Shown: piece after piece, positions 32,963 to 42,768 of the stretch
How the letters are laid out: the number at the start of each line of letters is the position of its first letter
How positions within the stretch are numbered: position 1 is the first letter of the stretch
From: Chloroflexota bacterium
GTDB lineage: Bacteria; Chloroflexota; Anaerolineae; UBA4142
DNA length: 64,000 bases
Assembly: GCA_016215025.1 (NCBI GenBank)
Contig: JACRMI010000110.1
Span: 1-64,000 of the forward strand
Direction of reading: 5' to 3'
The notes under the pieces: model-generated
The model's database searches: none
Seen by the model: the letters and a program-made list of their open reading frames with translations, nothing else
What the model was told of the DNA's origin: nothing
Program-made: the position numbers and the translations under genes

Positions 32963-33721
32963 GTGAGAGTTACCAATTTAAGATGGCTCGTTTTACTTAG
33001 CGCAGTGGTTGCCGCCGTGAGTGGATGCAGCGGAAATACATCGCTTACTCCAGCACCGGCGACTCGCAGCGCAACTCAGACACCGTGGCTCATCTATGTA
33101 CCAGTAACCGTAACACCCGAACCAGTCACGATTACACCGTTGCCCACCGCTGGGCTTGTCGTAGAGGTTAAGACGCCAACGCGAACGGCGACTAGACCAG
33201 CGGTCGTCAGAACCGCGACCAGACCTGCGCCTACGGTCGCACCGGTCGCCGCCGCGCCGACAGCCACGCCTGCGCCAGCGTGCAGCTTGGGCAGTGTCGC
33301 CAAGTTAATCTTTCCAAATGATGGCGCCTTACGTCACACAAAACTTTCCGGGTTTTCGCCCGACACGTTTGATTTTCAATGGACTCCGTTTCAAGCAGGC
33401 GAAACGGATGCAACCGTCGGGTATCGCATTGAGCTTCAATCCAAGCTGGGCAGCAAAGTCATCAATGGCGATATCGTCGATGTCCAACACAATTGGTTCA
33501 TTAACAACGGACAACATTACATCTACGATCAACGGCGAGTTCAGAATCTCGTCAGTCCCGCAGGCGATATTTATTCCGTGACCTGGACAGTAACCGTCAT
33601 CAAAGTAACCGGCGGTTTCGATAACACTGTTGGCAAATCGAGTGGAACCGTAACCAGATGTGGTCCAGCCACCGGTCCATTCACCATTAGTCTCCAAGTC
33701 TGCGGAGACAGCGGGTGCTAG
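32963..33721 (+). CDS. Lipoprotein of unknown function inside the ATP synthase operon (1)
   Basis: The 252-residue product starts at GTG 32963 with AAGGAG upstream. A lipoprotein signal (LSAVVAAVSGCSG) is followed by a Thr/Pro/Ala linker to about residue 105, then a compact domain with FDFQWTPFQAGETDATVGYR and VTWTVTVIKVTGG and four C-terminal cysteines or so. The domain shares a layout (W-rich strand, YRIELQ, then WTVTVIK) with the next gene, so the two are probably duplicates. I know no function. They could be surface proteins of the outer leaflet; their position may be chance insertion between atpA and atpG. Confidence 0.8.
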   Translation: MRVTNLRWLVLLSAVVAAVSGCSGNTSLTPAPATRSATQTPWLIYVPVTVTPEPVTITPLPTAGLVVEVKTPTRTATRPAVVRTATRPAPTVAPVAAAPTATPAPACSLGSVAKLIFPNDGALRHTKLSGFSPDTFDFQWTPFQAGETDATVGYRIELQSKLGSKVINGDIVDVQHNWFINNGQHYIYDQRRVQNLVSPAGDIYSVTWTVTVIKVTGGFDNTVGKSSGTVTRCGPATGPFTISLQVCGDSGC

Positions 33722-33801
33722 TGCGCTCCCAAAATAATGTGGCTGCACTCTTATCACAAGATTTCGTTGTTGAATATATCTGAACCAGTTTGGAGAAAAC
33801 T

Positions 33802-34548
33802 ATGAATGCCAAAATTCTTTTCGCGCTTACGCTCTTGCTCGTTGCCGTCCTTGTTGTTGGCTGTGGTTCTTCGCCAACCGTTACTCCAGCGGCGACTGCA
33901 ACGTCTCAAGTCGTAACCGTTGTCATTACTGCAACGCCACCGCCGCCAACTGCAACTTCGGCTCAGCCAACGCTGACGCCGATTCCGACGGTAGGACTGA
34001 CGTTAACGCCAACCGTCGCAACTCTCGCCGCACCGACCAAGGCGGCGGTAGCAACAAGACCACCGGCGACGCGAACCCCAACCAAAGTAGCAACGCCGCC
34101 GACCGCTACGGCATTGCCCATCAAGTATGGAGCACCCACTATCAACAAACCGATTTGGTCGGATAGTGAAAAGGATGAGGTCAAATTCGACGGCAGTGCC
34201 ATCGTCTTTGATTGGCAATCGCTGGGCGGCTTGCAAGGCGATGAGTGCTATTTGCTCCAGGTGAGAACCGAAGCGGTCAATGGCGGCGTCGCACCCCGCT
34301 CCGACTACTGGCTTGTCAAATGCGGTGATCAAACGCCCATCGGCTTTTCTATCAAATTCACTTTGGAATCGCCAAAACGTGGTAGCCCGAATTATGATTC
34401 GATCAAGACCGGTTCGGATCAAATGTGGGCGCATTGGTCGGTGACGGTTGTAAAGAATTTGGGACAATGCGATGCATCCAAGTTGAAATGCAAATATGCA
34501 CCGCTCAGCCCAACCAGCACCAACTATTTCTTGTTCAAAGGTCAATAA
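33802..34548 (+). CDS. Lipoprotein of unknown function inside the ATP synthase operon (2)
   Basis: ATG 33802 (TTTGGAGAAAAC upstream) gives 248 residues; the track's start is a TTG four codons earlier. The lipobox is VLVVGCGSS, followed by a linker of Thr/Pro/Ala to about residue 115 and a domain with IVFDWQSLGG, CYLLQVRTE, SDYWLVKCGDQ and HWSVTVVKNLG. These features parallel the preceding lipoprotein (FDFQW, YRIELQ, WTVTVIK). The gene ends 13 bases before the atpG start, so it is transcribed with the operon. Function unknown. Confidence 0.8.
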   Translation: MNAKILFALTLLLVAVLVVGCGSSPTVTPAATATSQVVTVVITATPPPPTATSAQPTLTPIPTVGLTLTPTVATLAAPTKAAVATRPPATRTPTKVATPPTATALPIKYGAPTINKPIWSDSEKDEVKFDGSAIVFDWQSLGGLQGDECYLLQVRTEAVNGGVAPRSDYWLVKCGDQTPIGFSIKFTLESPKRGSPNYDSIKTGSDQMWAHWSVTVVKNLGQCDASKLKCKYAPLSPTSTNYFLFKGQ

Positions 34549-34561
34549 TCGAGGTTAAACC

Positions 34562-35443
34562 TTGGCGACTCTTCGCGCAATTCAAAGACGCATTAAAAGC
34601 GTTCGCAATATTTCCCAAGTGACGCGCGCGATGGAAATGGTCTCGGCGTCCAAAATGCGGCGCGCGCAACAAGCCACGCTCGCAAGTCGTAACTATGCAG
34701 AAAAGGCATGGGAAGTGTTGCGGTATGTGGCGGCGCAACCTGGACGCGGCAAGATCATGCATCCGTTGCTGGAAGAACGCAGCGAGATCAAGAATGTCAC
34801 GCTCATCCTCATCTCTGGGGACCGTGGACTGTGCGGCGCGTACAACATGAACATTATCCGTACCGCACTGGACTTTATGAGCAAGCAACACAACCCCGTT
34901 CGCCTCATCACGATCGGGCGACGTGGGCGTGATTTGATGGCACGGTTAGGCAAAGAGATCATTGCCGAGTTCACCGGCTTGAGCGAAAAGCCATCGATTC
35001 TCGACATCGGTCCCATCGCCAACATCGCCATCGAAGAATTTACGACCGGACGCGCCGATCAAGTCCACATCGCGTATACCGATTTTGTCAATGTTGTGGT
35101 ACAAAAGCCGCAGATCAAGCAACTCTTACCGCTTTACGCACCGCAGGAAAAAAGTGAAGGTTTGAGCGCAGTCTATCTGTACGAACCCGATCCAGAGACG
35201 ATTCTCGCTTCAGTCTTGCCGCGCTTTACCGAATTGCAAATCTATCAATCAGTGCTGGAAGCCAATGCCAGTGAGCACTCGGCGCGCATGGTCGCGATGC
35301 GTAATGCCACTGACAGCGCGCAAGAACTCATCGGCGATTTGACGTTGGTGATGAACAAAGCGCGACAATGGAACATCACCAGGGAAATGCTCGACATTGT
35401 GGGCGGCGCAGAAGCATTGCGCCAGTCCCTCGCAGCGAAATAG
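34562..35443 (+). CDS. atpG: ATP synthase F1 subunit gamma
   Basis: The central rotor shaft, 293 residues. The N-terminal helix (LRAIQRRIKSVRNISQVTRAMEMVSASKMRRAQ) and the C-terminal helix (SEHSARMVAMRNATDSAQELIGDLTLVMNKARQ) that form the coiled coil are both typical, as is SGDRGLCGAYN. The start is TTG with a GAGG about eight bases upstream. The stop is followed by a palindromic repeat and then atpD. Confidence 0.95.
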   Translation: MATLRAIQRRIKSVRNISQVTRAMEMVSASKMRRAQQATLASRNYAEKAWEVLRYVAAQPGRGKIMHPLLEERSEIKNVTLILISGDRGLCGAYNMNIIRTALDFMSKQHNPVRLITIGRRGRDLMARLGKEIIAEFTGLSEKPSILDIGPIANIAIEEFTTGRADQVHIAYTDFVNVVVQKPQIKQLLPLYAPQEKSEGLSAVYLYEPDPETILASVLPRFTELQIYQSVLEANASEHSARMVAMRNATDSAQELIGDLTLVMNKARQWNITREMLDIVGGAEALRQSLAAK

Positions 35444-36934
<1,491 letters not shown>

Positions 36935-36945
36935 AGAGTCATTGA

Positions 36946-37383
36946 ATGGCAACAATTAAACTCGATATTGTAACTGCCGAACGTCTTGTGCTAAGCGAGG
37001 ATGTGGATTACGTCAGCGCGCCGGGCGTCGATGGCATCTTGGGTATTTTGCCGCGACACCAGCCGCTCTTGACCGCGCTCACTTTCGGCGAACTCCATTA
37101 CAAAAAAGGCGGACAGGAATTCGACTTTGCGATTGGCGGCGGCTTTATGGAAGTCCGCCCCGACAAAGTTACTGTGCTCGCCGACACCGCCGAGCACGCC
37201 GAAGAGATCGACGAGCAGCGCGCTGAACAAGCACGCCAACGCGCTCAACAAACCCTGCAAGAAAAACCGCGCGGTGATGTTGAATTCGCTCGCATTGAAC
37301 AATCGCTCCGTCGCGCCGAACTTCGCCTCAAGGTGGCACGCCGCCGACGCGACCGTGGTTCGCAATCTTCAAATCGGAGCTAA
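36946..37383 (+). CDS. atpC: ATP synthase F1 subunit epsilon
   Basis: The 145-residue subunit has the N-terminal beta-sandwich (LDIVTAERLVLSEDVDYVSAPGVDGILGILPRH quoted in part: GVDGILGILPRHQPLLT) and a C-terminal helical tail rich in Arg (RLKVARRRRDRG) that in other species can inhibit ATP hydrolysis. It closes the ATP synthase gene set; mreB follows 18 bases later. Confidence 0.93.
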   Translation: MATIKLDIVTAERLVLSEDVDYVSAPGVDGILGILPRHQPLLTALTFGELHYKKGGQEFDFAIGGGFMEVRPDKVTVLADTAEHAEEIDEQRAEQARQRAQQTLQEKPRGDVEFARIEQSLRRAELRLKVARRRRDRGSQSSNRS

Positions 37384-37401
37384 TCACAACCAAGGAAGAA
37401 C

Positions 37402-38415
37402 ATGTTCGTTCGAAAAATCGGAATTGATCTTGGAACTGTCAACGTACTCGTGTATGTCAGCGGGCGAGGGATCGTACTTCAAGAACCCTCGCTCGTTGCA
37501 CTGTCTATAGCCGATCCCCGCATCGTCGCCTTGGGCGAAGAAGCAAAGATGATGCTGGGGCGCACACCGGAAAGTATCGAGGTCATGCGACCGATGCGCG
37601 ATGGCGTTATCGCGAATTATTCCGTGACCGAAAAAATGCTCAACCATTTTATATCCAAAACCTGCGGTCGTCTGCAAATGATGGTGGGCTTCAAGCCCGA
37701 TGTAGCGATCAGCGTGCCAGTTGGCGTGACGAGCGTGGAAGAACGCGCCGTCCACGATGCAACGATTGCCGCCGGCGCACGCTCAGCGCATCTCGTGCCC
37801 GAACCCTTTGCAGCGGCACTCGGCGCGGGCTTGCCCATTCACACGCCGACTGGCAACATGGTCGTCGATATTGGCGGCGGCGCAAGCGAAGCGGCCGTCA
37901 TTTCGATGAATGGCATGGTTGTGTCGAGTTCGGTGCGCGTGGCGGGCTTGAAGATCGACGAAGCGATCACGACATACATCCGCAAGAAATACAATTTGAT
38001 GATCGGCGAGCAGACCGCCGAGGATATCAAGATTCAAATCGGCAGCGCGTTACCGATGGAAGAAGAGCTTACCATCGAAGTGCGTGGTCGCGATCAAGTG
38101 CAAGGACTCCCGCGCACGATTCGCGTTTCGTCGAACGAAATCACCGATTGTATCGCGGAGCCACTGCAAGCGATTTCCGCCGTGGTGCGTTCCGTCTTGG
38201 AAAAGACGCCACCAGAGTTGGCATCCGACATCATCGACCGAGGCATGGTCATGGTAGGCGGCGGCGCGCAATTACGCAACATCGACCGCTTTCTGACGAA
38301 AGAAACGGGCGTGCCCTGTTATGTGGCGGAAAATCCGATGGCATGTACCGCCATCGGCGCAGGCAAAACGCTCGAACAGCTTGAGATGATCAGGCGCAGT
38401 ATGCCCGAACTGTAG
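37402..38415 (+). CDS. mreB: Rod shape-determining protein MreB
   Basis: The 337-residue actin homologue guides side-wall synthesis as membrane-bound filaments. The nucleotide-binding motifs are [14 protein letters not shown] (phosphate 1), [18 protein letters not shown] (phosphate 2) and [15 protein letters not shown] (adenosine). The length is usual. No mreC, mreD or rodA follows in the window. It appears to share the ATP synthase transcript and ends at a strong terminator. Confidence 0.93.
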   Translation: MFVRKIGIDLGTVNVLVYVSGRGIVLQEPSLVALSIADPRIVALGEEAKMMLGRTPESIEVMRPMRDGVIANYSVTEKMLNHFISKTCGRLQMMVGFKPDVAISVPVGVTSVEERAVHDATIAAGARSAHLVPEPFAAALGAGLPIHTPTGNMVVDIGGGASEAAVISMNGMVVSSSVRVAGLKIDEAITTYIRKKYNLMIGEQTAEDIKIQIGSALPMEEELTIEVRGRDQVQGLPRTIRVSSNEITDCIAEPLQAISAVVRSVLEKTPPELASDIIDRGMVMVGGGAQLRNIDRFLTKETGVPCYVAENPMACTAIGAGKTLEQLEMIRRSMPEL

Positions 38416-38435
38416 ACAAGTCAAAAGTGAAAAGT

Positions 38436-38476
38436 AAAAAGGCAAAAGTAATCTCAGAAATTACTTTTGCCTTTTT
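38436..38476 (+). terminator. Bidirectional terminator after mreB
   Basis: A 17-bp stem (AAAAAGGCAAAAGTAAT and its complement) around loop CTCAGAA, with A- and T-runs at both ends. It serves the ATP synthase-mreB unit and the opposing small gene at 38496. Confidence 0.9.
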
Positions 38477-38495
38477 GTTTTAGTGCTACCAAGCG

Positions 38496-38690
38496 CTAAG
38501 CAGTTTCGTGTTCTCTCAAAACTTCATTAACAGTAAGGCGTCCTTCTTTTAGGGCTTGAAAGATTCGCACAATATGCAACTCGAACAACATCTGATCGTC
38601 GTTAAAGTCCTCTTTCACTATTTGTTCTATTTGCTTTATGATAGCGGGCGGTAAACCGCTATCTTGCTCTAGACGTGCTAAATCAAACAT
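38496..38690 (-). CDS. Small acidic protein, putative partner of the PIN-domain gene
   Basis: A 64-residue protein (MFDLARLEQDSGLPPAIIKQ) predicted mostly helical, with an acidic middle (KEDFNDDQMLFELHI) and a basic C-terminal helix. AAGGAGG is ideally spaced before ATG 38690. It follows the PIN gene by nine bases, so the two are one operon. By position it could be an antitoxin, although classical antitoxin genes come first; no DNA-binding domain is evident. Confidence 0.65.
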   Translation of the reverse strand: MFDLARLEQDSGLPPAIIKQIEQIVKEDFNDDQMLFELHIVRIFQALKEGRLTVNEVLREHETA

Positions 38691-38699
38691 CGTTCCTCC

Positions 38700-39140
38700 T
38701 TAAAGTTCTGGGAGAGTCAGAATTTCAATACTGCGCAATCCATGTTGAGCATTGAGATAATTCACAAGCAAACGAGTATTGCGTTTGACCATATGCTTGA
38801 AATTCCAGCTCACCAAAACATCTGCGTCGCCATGAACTGGCACAGCAATATGCAAAGCATCGTCCAAATAACGGGCTGGCACAACGCCTGCTTGGACATA
38901 AGTACTTGCCAAATCACGCATGACGGAACTCAATGAAACAACCCGAAAGCCGCGCATTAGAGTCGTGAGTTGCTCAGCTAATTTCGTTTCTGCTTGGCTC
39001 AACTCTTCGACAGTGAGTTCCGAGCAGAGTAGCTCATACCGCCCAAGCGTTTGCCAGAATTCGCGCGTAGCTTGCAGTCGTTCCGGTGTGCGTTCATCAT
39101 AATATGCGCTGAATACAGACGTGTCCAGATAAATTCGAAT
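38700..39140 (-). CDS. PIN-domain protein (VapC-like) with apparent ATT start
   Basis: The track gives only the last 100 residues. The frame extends upstream to ATT at 39140-39138, six bases after AAGGAG, giving RIYLDTSVFSAYYDERTPER at the N-terminus, which is exactly where PIN proteins begin (metal-binding Asp in LDTS). The next acidic residues are in TVEELSQAE and RYLDDALHIAVP, with a final ADVLVSWNFKHM. PIN proteins are Mg-dependent RNases, often toxins. No ATG, GTG or TTG is available in frame before TVEE, so either ATT starts translation or the start has mutated. Confidence 0.7.
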   Translation of the reverse strand: MRIYLDTSVFSAYYDERTPERLQATREFWQTLGRYELLCSELTVEELSQAETKLAEQLTTLMRGFRVVSLSSVMRDLASTYVQAGVVPARYLDDALHIAVPVHGDADVLVSWNFKHMVKRNTRLLVNYLNAQHGLRSIEILTLPEL

Positions 39141-39205
39141 CCAACGCTCCTTTTGATCAGATTTAGAATAGCACAGTCACTTTGGACTGTCAACGCTCGC
39201 ACTAA

Positions 39206-39254
39206 CAAAAAAGTCAAAAGCAACCACGGACAACCGCCAGCTACTTTTGACTTT
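39206..39254 (-). terminator. Terminator after rex
   Basis: AAAGTCAAAAG (39210-39220) pairs with CTTTTGACTTT (39244-39254). Read on the minus strand it ends in a run of T, 20 bases downstream of the rex stop. Confidence 0.75.
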
Positions 39255-39273
39255 ATCCTTTTCACTTTTAGGT

Positions 39274-39891
39274 TTACAAATAATACATCATGCTCTGCAT
39301 ACCTGCCACCGGATCGATGTAATGCACTTTGACATCGGACGGCACGCTCAACGTGATCGATGCGTAACACAGAATCGCGCGAATCCCCAGCTCGATCAAC
39401 TCATCGGCGACTTGTTGCGCAACTTCTTCGGGCACCGCGAGAATCGCTATCCGCACATTCTTGGAGCGCACCACGCGCGGCAGTTCCGTCATCGTTTGAA
39501 CGACCAAATCGCCAACGGTCATTCCAATCTTCTGCGGCGCATTATCGAAAATCGCGACGAGCTTGAAACCTTGCGGCGCAAAGCCCTGATAATGCACCAG
39601 CGCGCGCCCCAAATCGCCAGCGCCCACCAAGACCACTTCCCAATCATGATCGACGTGCAGGATTTGACGCAACTGCTTTTGCAAGTACTCGATGTTATAG
39701 CCAGTCCCTTGCTTGCCAAACTCGCCAAAGTACGAAAGGTCTTTGCGAATTTGCGCCGACGAAAAATCAAGTCGCTCACTCAGTTCCTGGGACGACGTAA
39801 TCGTCTTTCCCTCTCGTTGCAAAAACGTGAGCATCCGCAAGTAAAGAGGTAATCGATTAATAACTACATCAGAAACTGGCTGCGTCGCCAT
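39274..39891 (-). CDS. rex: Redox-sensing transcriptional repressor Rex
   Basis: Rex binds DNA when NAD(H) is oxidised and releases it when NADH rises, controlling fermentation and respiration genes. The N-terminal winged helix (RLPLYLRMLTFLQREGKTIT, SSAQIRKDLSYFGEFGKQG) and the Rossmann domain (VVLVGAGDLGRALVHYQGF) are textbook, and the 205-residue length is usual. It is divergent from obg. Rex often regulates ATP synthase and respiratory genes, so its nearness to the atp operon is suggestive, but I found no clear Rex operator upstream of atpZ. Confidence 0.95.
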   Translation of the reverse strand: MATQPVSDVVINRLPLYLRMLTFLQREGKTITSSQELSERLDFSSAQIRKDLSYFGEFGKQGTGYNIEYLQKQLRQILHVDHDWEVVLVGAGDLGRALVHYQGFAPQGFKLVAIFDNAPQKIGMTVGDLVVQTMTELPRVVRSKNVRIAILAVPEEVAQQVADELIELGIRAILCYASITLSVPSDVKVHYIDPVAGMQSMMYYL

Positions 39892-39987
39892 CCGCTTCTC
39901 CTTCAGTGCCTGGTATTTTCAAAGCGTATCATAACATGATTCATCTCAACTTGCAATTATCTAAAGATTCGAGTATTCTGGGCAGCG

Positions 39988-41265
39988 ATGCGAGACGAAA
40001 CTATATTCTTTGACGAAGCAAAAATTATTGTGCAAGCAGGCAACGGCGGCAACGGCAGTATGAGTTTCCGCCGTGAAAAATTTGTTCCCCATGGCGGACC
40101 CGATGGTGGACATGGCGGCGACGGCGGCGACGTGGTTCTGCAAGTGAGCCGACACTTGAACACGCTGCTGAATCTGCGAAAACATCCGCACTGGAGAGCC
40201 ACACGCGGCGCGCACGGCGAAGGCAGCGACAAGCACGGCAAGAATGGCGCCGATATTGTCATTCCCGTTCCGCGCGGAACCGTCGTGCGTGATGCAGCAA
40301 CGGGCCAAGTCATTGCCGACTTGGTGAAGGAAAACGATCAAGTGATCGTCGCGCGTGGCGGACGCGGCGGACGCGGCAATGCGGCATTCGTCAGTTCGAC
40401 CAATCAAGCGCCGCGTTTTGCGGAAAAAGGCGAGCCAGGCGAAGAGCGCACGCTGTTGCTCGAACTCAAACTGCTCGCCGATATCGGCATCATCGGTTTA
40501 CCCAACGCAGGCAAATCGACTTTTCTCGCATCGATCACAGCAGCGAAACCCAAAATCGCCGACTATCCTTTTACGACGCTGACACCCAATCTAGGTGTTG
40601 CTATCGTCGATGATCGTGAGGTCGTCCTCGCCGATATTCCTGGCTTGATCGAAGGCGCGCACACTGGATCCGGTCTGGGTGATCGATTCCTGCGTCACAC
40701 CGAACGCACGCACGTGTTGATTCACCTCATCGACGGTTCACTCGAAAATCCGCTTGAAGCATTCGATACGATCAATCGCGAATTGAAAGAATACAATCCC
40801 AAGCTAGCAAAGAAACCGCAAGTGGTCGCACTCAACAAAATGGATTTGCCCGATGCGCAAGCCAACTGGCAAAAATTGCAGAAAAAATTCGCGCGCAAAA
40901 AGATCGAGGCATATGCAATCTCTGCGGCGACGGGTCAAGGCGTGCGCGATTTGCTTCGCGCGGCAGTCAAGCGCCTGAATGAAGTCGAACCCGAGCCAGA
41001 GGTGCAAGAAGAGGAATTGCCAGTTATTCGCCCGGCCAAGGACGAAAATGCGTTTGAGATCAAGCGCGAGGGTCACGCCTTCCGCATCACCGGTCGAAAG
41101 GTCGAACGCACCGTTGCAATGACGAATTTCGATCAAGAGGAAGCCATCGTGCGATTGCATCGTGTCTTCAAGGCGATGGGAGTCACGAACGCGCTGGAGC
41201 AAGCGGGCGTCCGCGAAGGCGACAAGGTCCGCATCGGCGACGTAGAACTCGAATGGCGAAATTGA
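39988..41265 (+). CDS. obg: GTPase Obg/CgtA
   Basis: An essential ribosome-assembly and stress GTPase, 425 residues. The Gly-rich Obg fold (IIVQAGNGGNGSMSFRREKF, GGRGGRGNAAFVSSTNQAP) occupies residues 1-158, followed by the G domain with G1 GLPNAGKST, G2 YPFTTLTPNLG, G3 DIPGLIEGA and G4 NKMD. The C-terminal OCT domain is present (AFRITGRKVERTVAMTNF). nadD follows after 35 bases, a frequent neighbour of obg. Confidence 0.95.
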   Translation: MRDETIFFDEAKIIVQAGNGGNGSMSFRREKFVPHGGPDGGHGGDGGDVVLQVSRHLNTLLNLRKHPHWRATRGAHGEGSDKHGKNGADIVIPVPRGTVVRDAATGQVIADLVKENDQVIVARGGRGGRGNAAFVSSTNQAPRFAEKGEPGEERTLLLELKLLADIGIIGLPNAGKSTFLASITAAKPKIADYPFTTLTPNLGVAIVDDREVVLADIPGLIEGAHTGSGLGDRFLRHTERTHVLIHLIDGSLENPLEAFDTINRELKEYNPKLAKKPQVVALNKMDLPDAQANWQKLQKKFARKKIEAYAISAATGQGVRDLLRAAVKRLNEVEPEPEVQEEELPVIRPAKDENAFEIKREGHAFRITGRKVERTVAMTNFDQEEAIVRLHRVFKAMGVTNALEQAGVREGDKVRIGDVELEWRN

Positions 41266-41302
41266 GCGCGAAACAAGTATGGGCGTATGGGGGTGAAAAT
41301 TG

Positions 41303-41923
41303 ATGCAGCACCTCCCACACTCCCACACTCGCATGGGTGTCTTAGGTGGCACCTTTGATCCGCCGCACAACGGGCACATCGCAATCGCCGAACAAGCACT
41401 CGCGCAACTAGCTCTCGACCAAGTTCTGTTTGCCCCGACGCGTCACCCACCCCACAAGCCAGGAAATTCAATCACGGCGATTGAACACCGATTGGAAATG
41501 GTGCGGCTGGCAATTGCCTCGCATCCACGTTTTGCACTCTCGCGCATCGACGTTGACCGCGAAGGACCAACGTATACCTCGGACACGATGCGTTTGTTGC
41601 GTGAGCAACTTGGCAATGACGTCGATCTTTATTTCATCATGGGCATGGACTCGCTCGCGAATATCTTGACGTGGCACGCGCCCGATCAATTCATTCGAGT
41701 TTGCAAACTCGCTGTGTTCTTTCGCCCTGGCTTTACGGCAAACATCGATGAGCTGGAAAAACAACTCCCCGGTTTGCGCGAATGCGTTGTCTTCGTCCCC
41801 TCACCTGCGATTGACATTGCCGCTAGCGAATTGCAGCGCCGCATTCGCGCAGATCTCCCTATCACGCATCTCGTGCCGCCCGCGGTTGAAACATATATCG
41901 CACAACACAATTTGTACCGTTAA
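41303..41923 (+). CDS. nadD: Nicotinate-nucleotide adenylyltransferase NadD
   Basis: NadD adenylates nicotinate mononucleotide in NAD synthesis. GVLGGTFDPPHNGHIAIAEQ holds the HxGH-type motif, PTRHPPHK and SDTMRLLREQLG are typical, and the C-terminal IDIAASELQRRIRADLPITHLVP carries the ISSTxxR-like motif. ATG 41303 has GGGGGTG upstream; the N-terminal HLPHSHTR is encoded by a CTCCCACACTCCCACAC repeat, so the family-standard start may be ATG 41333 instead. It ends before a perfect hairpin terminator. Confidence 0.93.
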   Translation: MQHLPHSHTRMGVLGGTFDPPHNGHIAIAEQALAQLALDQVLFAPTRHPPHKPGNSITAIEHRLEMVRLAIASHPRFALSRIDVDREGPTYTSDTMRLLREQLGNDVDLYFIMGMDSLANILTWHAPDQFIRVCKLAVFFRPGFTANIDELEKQLPGLRECVVFVPSPAIDIAASELQRRIRADLPITHLVPPAVETYIAQHNLYR

Positions 41924-41982
41924 AGTAATCCTCTCGACACGCGTGCAACGTCCGCTTAATTTCTTCCAAACCTTTCATGAGC

Positions 41983-42036
41983 ACAGAAGCGAAAAACCGA
42001 AGAGCCTTCGAAGGCTCTTCGGTTTTTCGCTTCTGT
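41983..42036. terminator. Perfect 54-nt palindromic bidirectional terminator
   Basis: A 27-bp perfect inverted repeat with core GAAGAGCCTTCGAAGGCTC and A/T tracts within the arms, between convergent nadD and vapC. Confidence 0.9.
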
Positions 42037-42053
42037 CGCTGGCAGAGATAACA

Positions 42054-42443
42054 TCAATAAGGTCGCGAGACAGTTAGATTTGGTATCATGCCAAAGTGTC
42101 GTTCGTTATCTGTCGCTAGCTCTAAATCTTGGACAATTGCAGTAGCAGCAATGAGAGCATCGGGTATCGTCAAACCATGACTTTTGCAGTAGGTGAGCAT
42201 AAGATCGTATGCTTGCGCAGATGCTGTAGGCGAAAGATGTGCGAGGTCAAAATCGGCAACAAGCTCCTTCGCCTTATCCACTTCAATTTTATCACGACAC
42301 CCTGCAATCAATTCCATTGCGGAAACCGTAGAGACAAACAACGGAATCTGATCCCTTCGAGCCGCATCTACAAAATCAGCCGCCTGGGTGTTTCCCCGCG
42401 AGAGATCGATCAACACTGTACTATCCAAAAGCTTGCCCGTCAT
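42054..42443 (-). CDS. VapC-type PIN-domain toxin
   Basis: From ATG 42443 (MTGKLLDSTVLIDLSRG) the protein has 129 residues. PIN acidic residues appear in LLDSTVLID, STVSAMELIAG, IPDALIAATA and LATDNERHFGMI. VapC toxins are Mg-dependent endoribonucleases that cut tRNA or rRNA. The ATG overlaps the antitoxin stop by four bases (ATGA), so translation is coupled in the standard antitoxin-toxin order. The track's longer start lies inside the antitoxin gene. Confidence 0.88.
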   Translation of the reverse strand: MTGKLLDSTVLIDLSRGNTQAADFVDAARRDQIPLFVSTVSAMELIAGCRDKIEVDKAKELVADFDLAHLSPTASAQAYDLMLTYCKSHGLTIPDALIAATAIVQDLELATDNERHFGMIPNLTVSRPY

Positions 42444-42694
42444 TGACGCGTCCATTGCTTTGCGCGCAAATTTTCTAACCATTCACGCGATGACAGTCCG
42501 CGCATATCTTGGCGGTCAGCCCACATTCCAAAGTAATTCGCGGTACGCACGGAGCGAGTCTGATCAGCGGACTTGTGACTGAGAAAAACCAACTGACTCC
42601 GCAACGCCGTCATCTCAGTAATAAGCCGATCAATTTCCTGAACAACACTTTCGATGCGTGAATCGTCTATCGAATCTGTTACATTTCTCACCAT
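42440..42694 (-). CDS. Antitoxin partner of the VapC toxin
   Basis: An 84-residue protein from ATG 42694 (MVRNVTDSIDDSR), with AAAGGA upstream. An N-terminal helix (SRIESVVQEIDRLITEMTALRSQL) is followed by a basic and aromatic tail (NYFGMWADRQDMRGLSSREWLENLRAKQW), the kind of segment that wraps a PIN toxin. It has no recognised DNA-binding fold, but gene order and overlap fit an antitoxin. Confidence 0.75.
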   Translation of the reverse strand: MVRNVTDSIDDSRIESVVQEIDRLITEMTALRSQLVFLSHKSADQTRSVRTANYFGMWADRQDMRGLSSREWLENLRAKQWTRQ

Positions 42695-42768
42695 GGTCAC
42701 TTTCCTTTCACATCAAAGCCCAACTCACATTGCAACTGATTCGAGTATACATCCGAAAACTTACCTGG

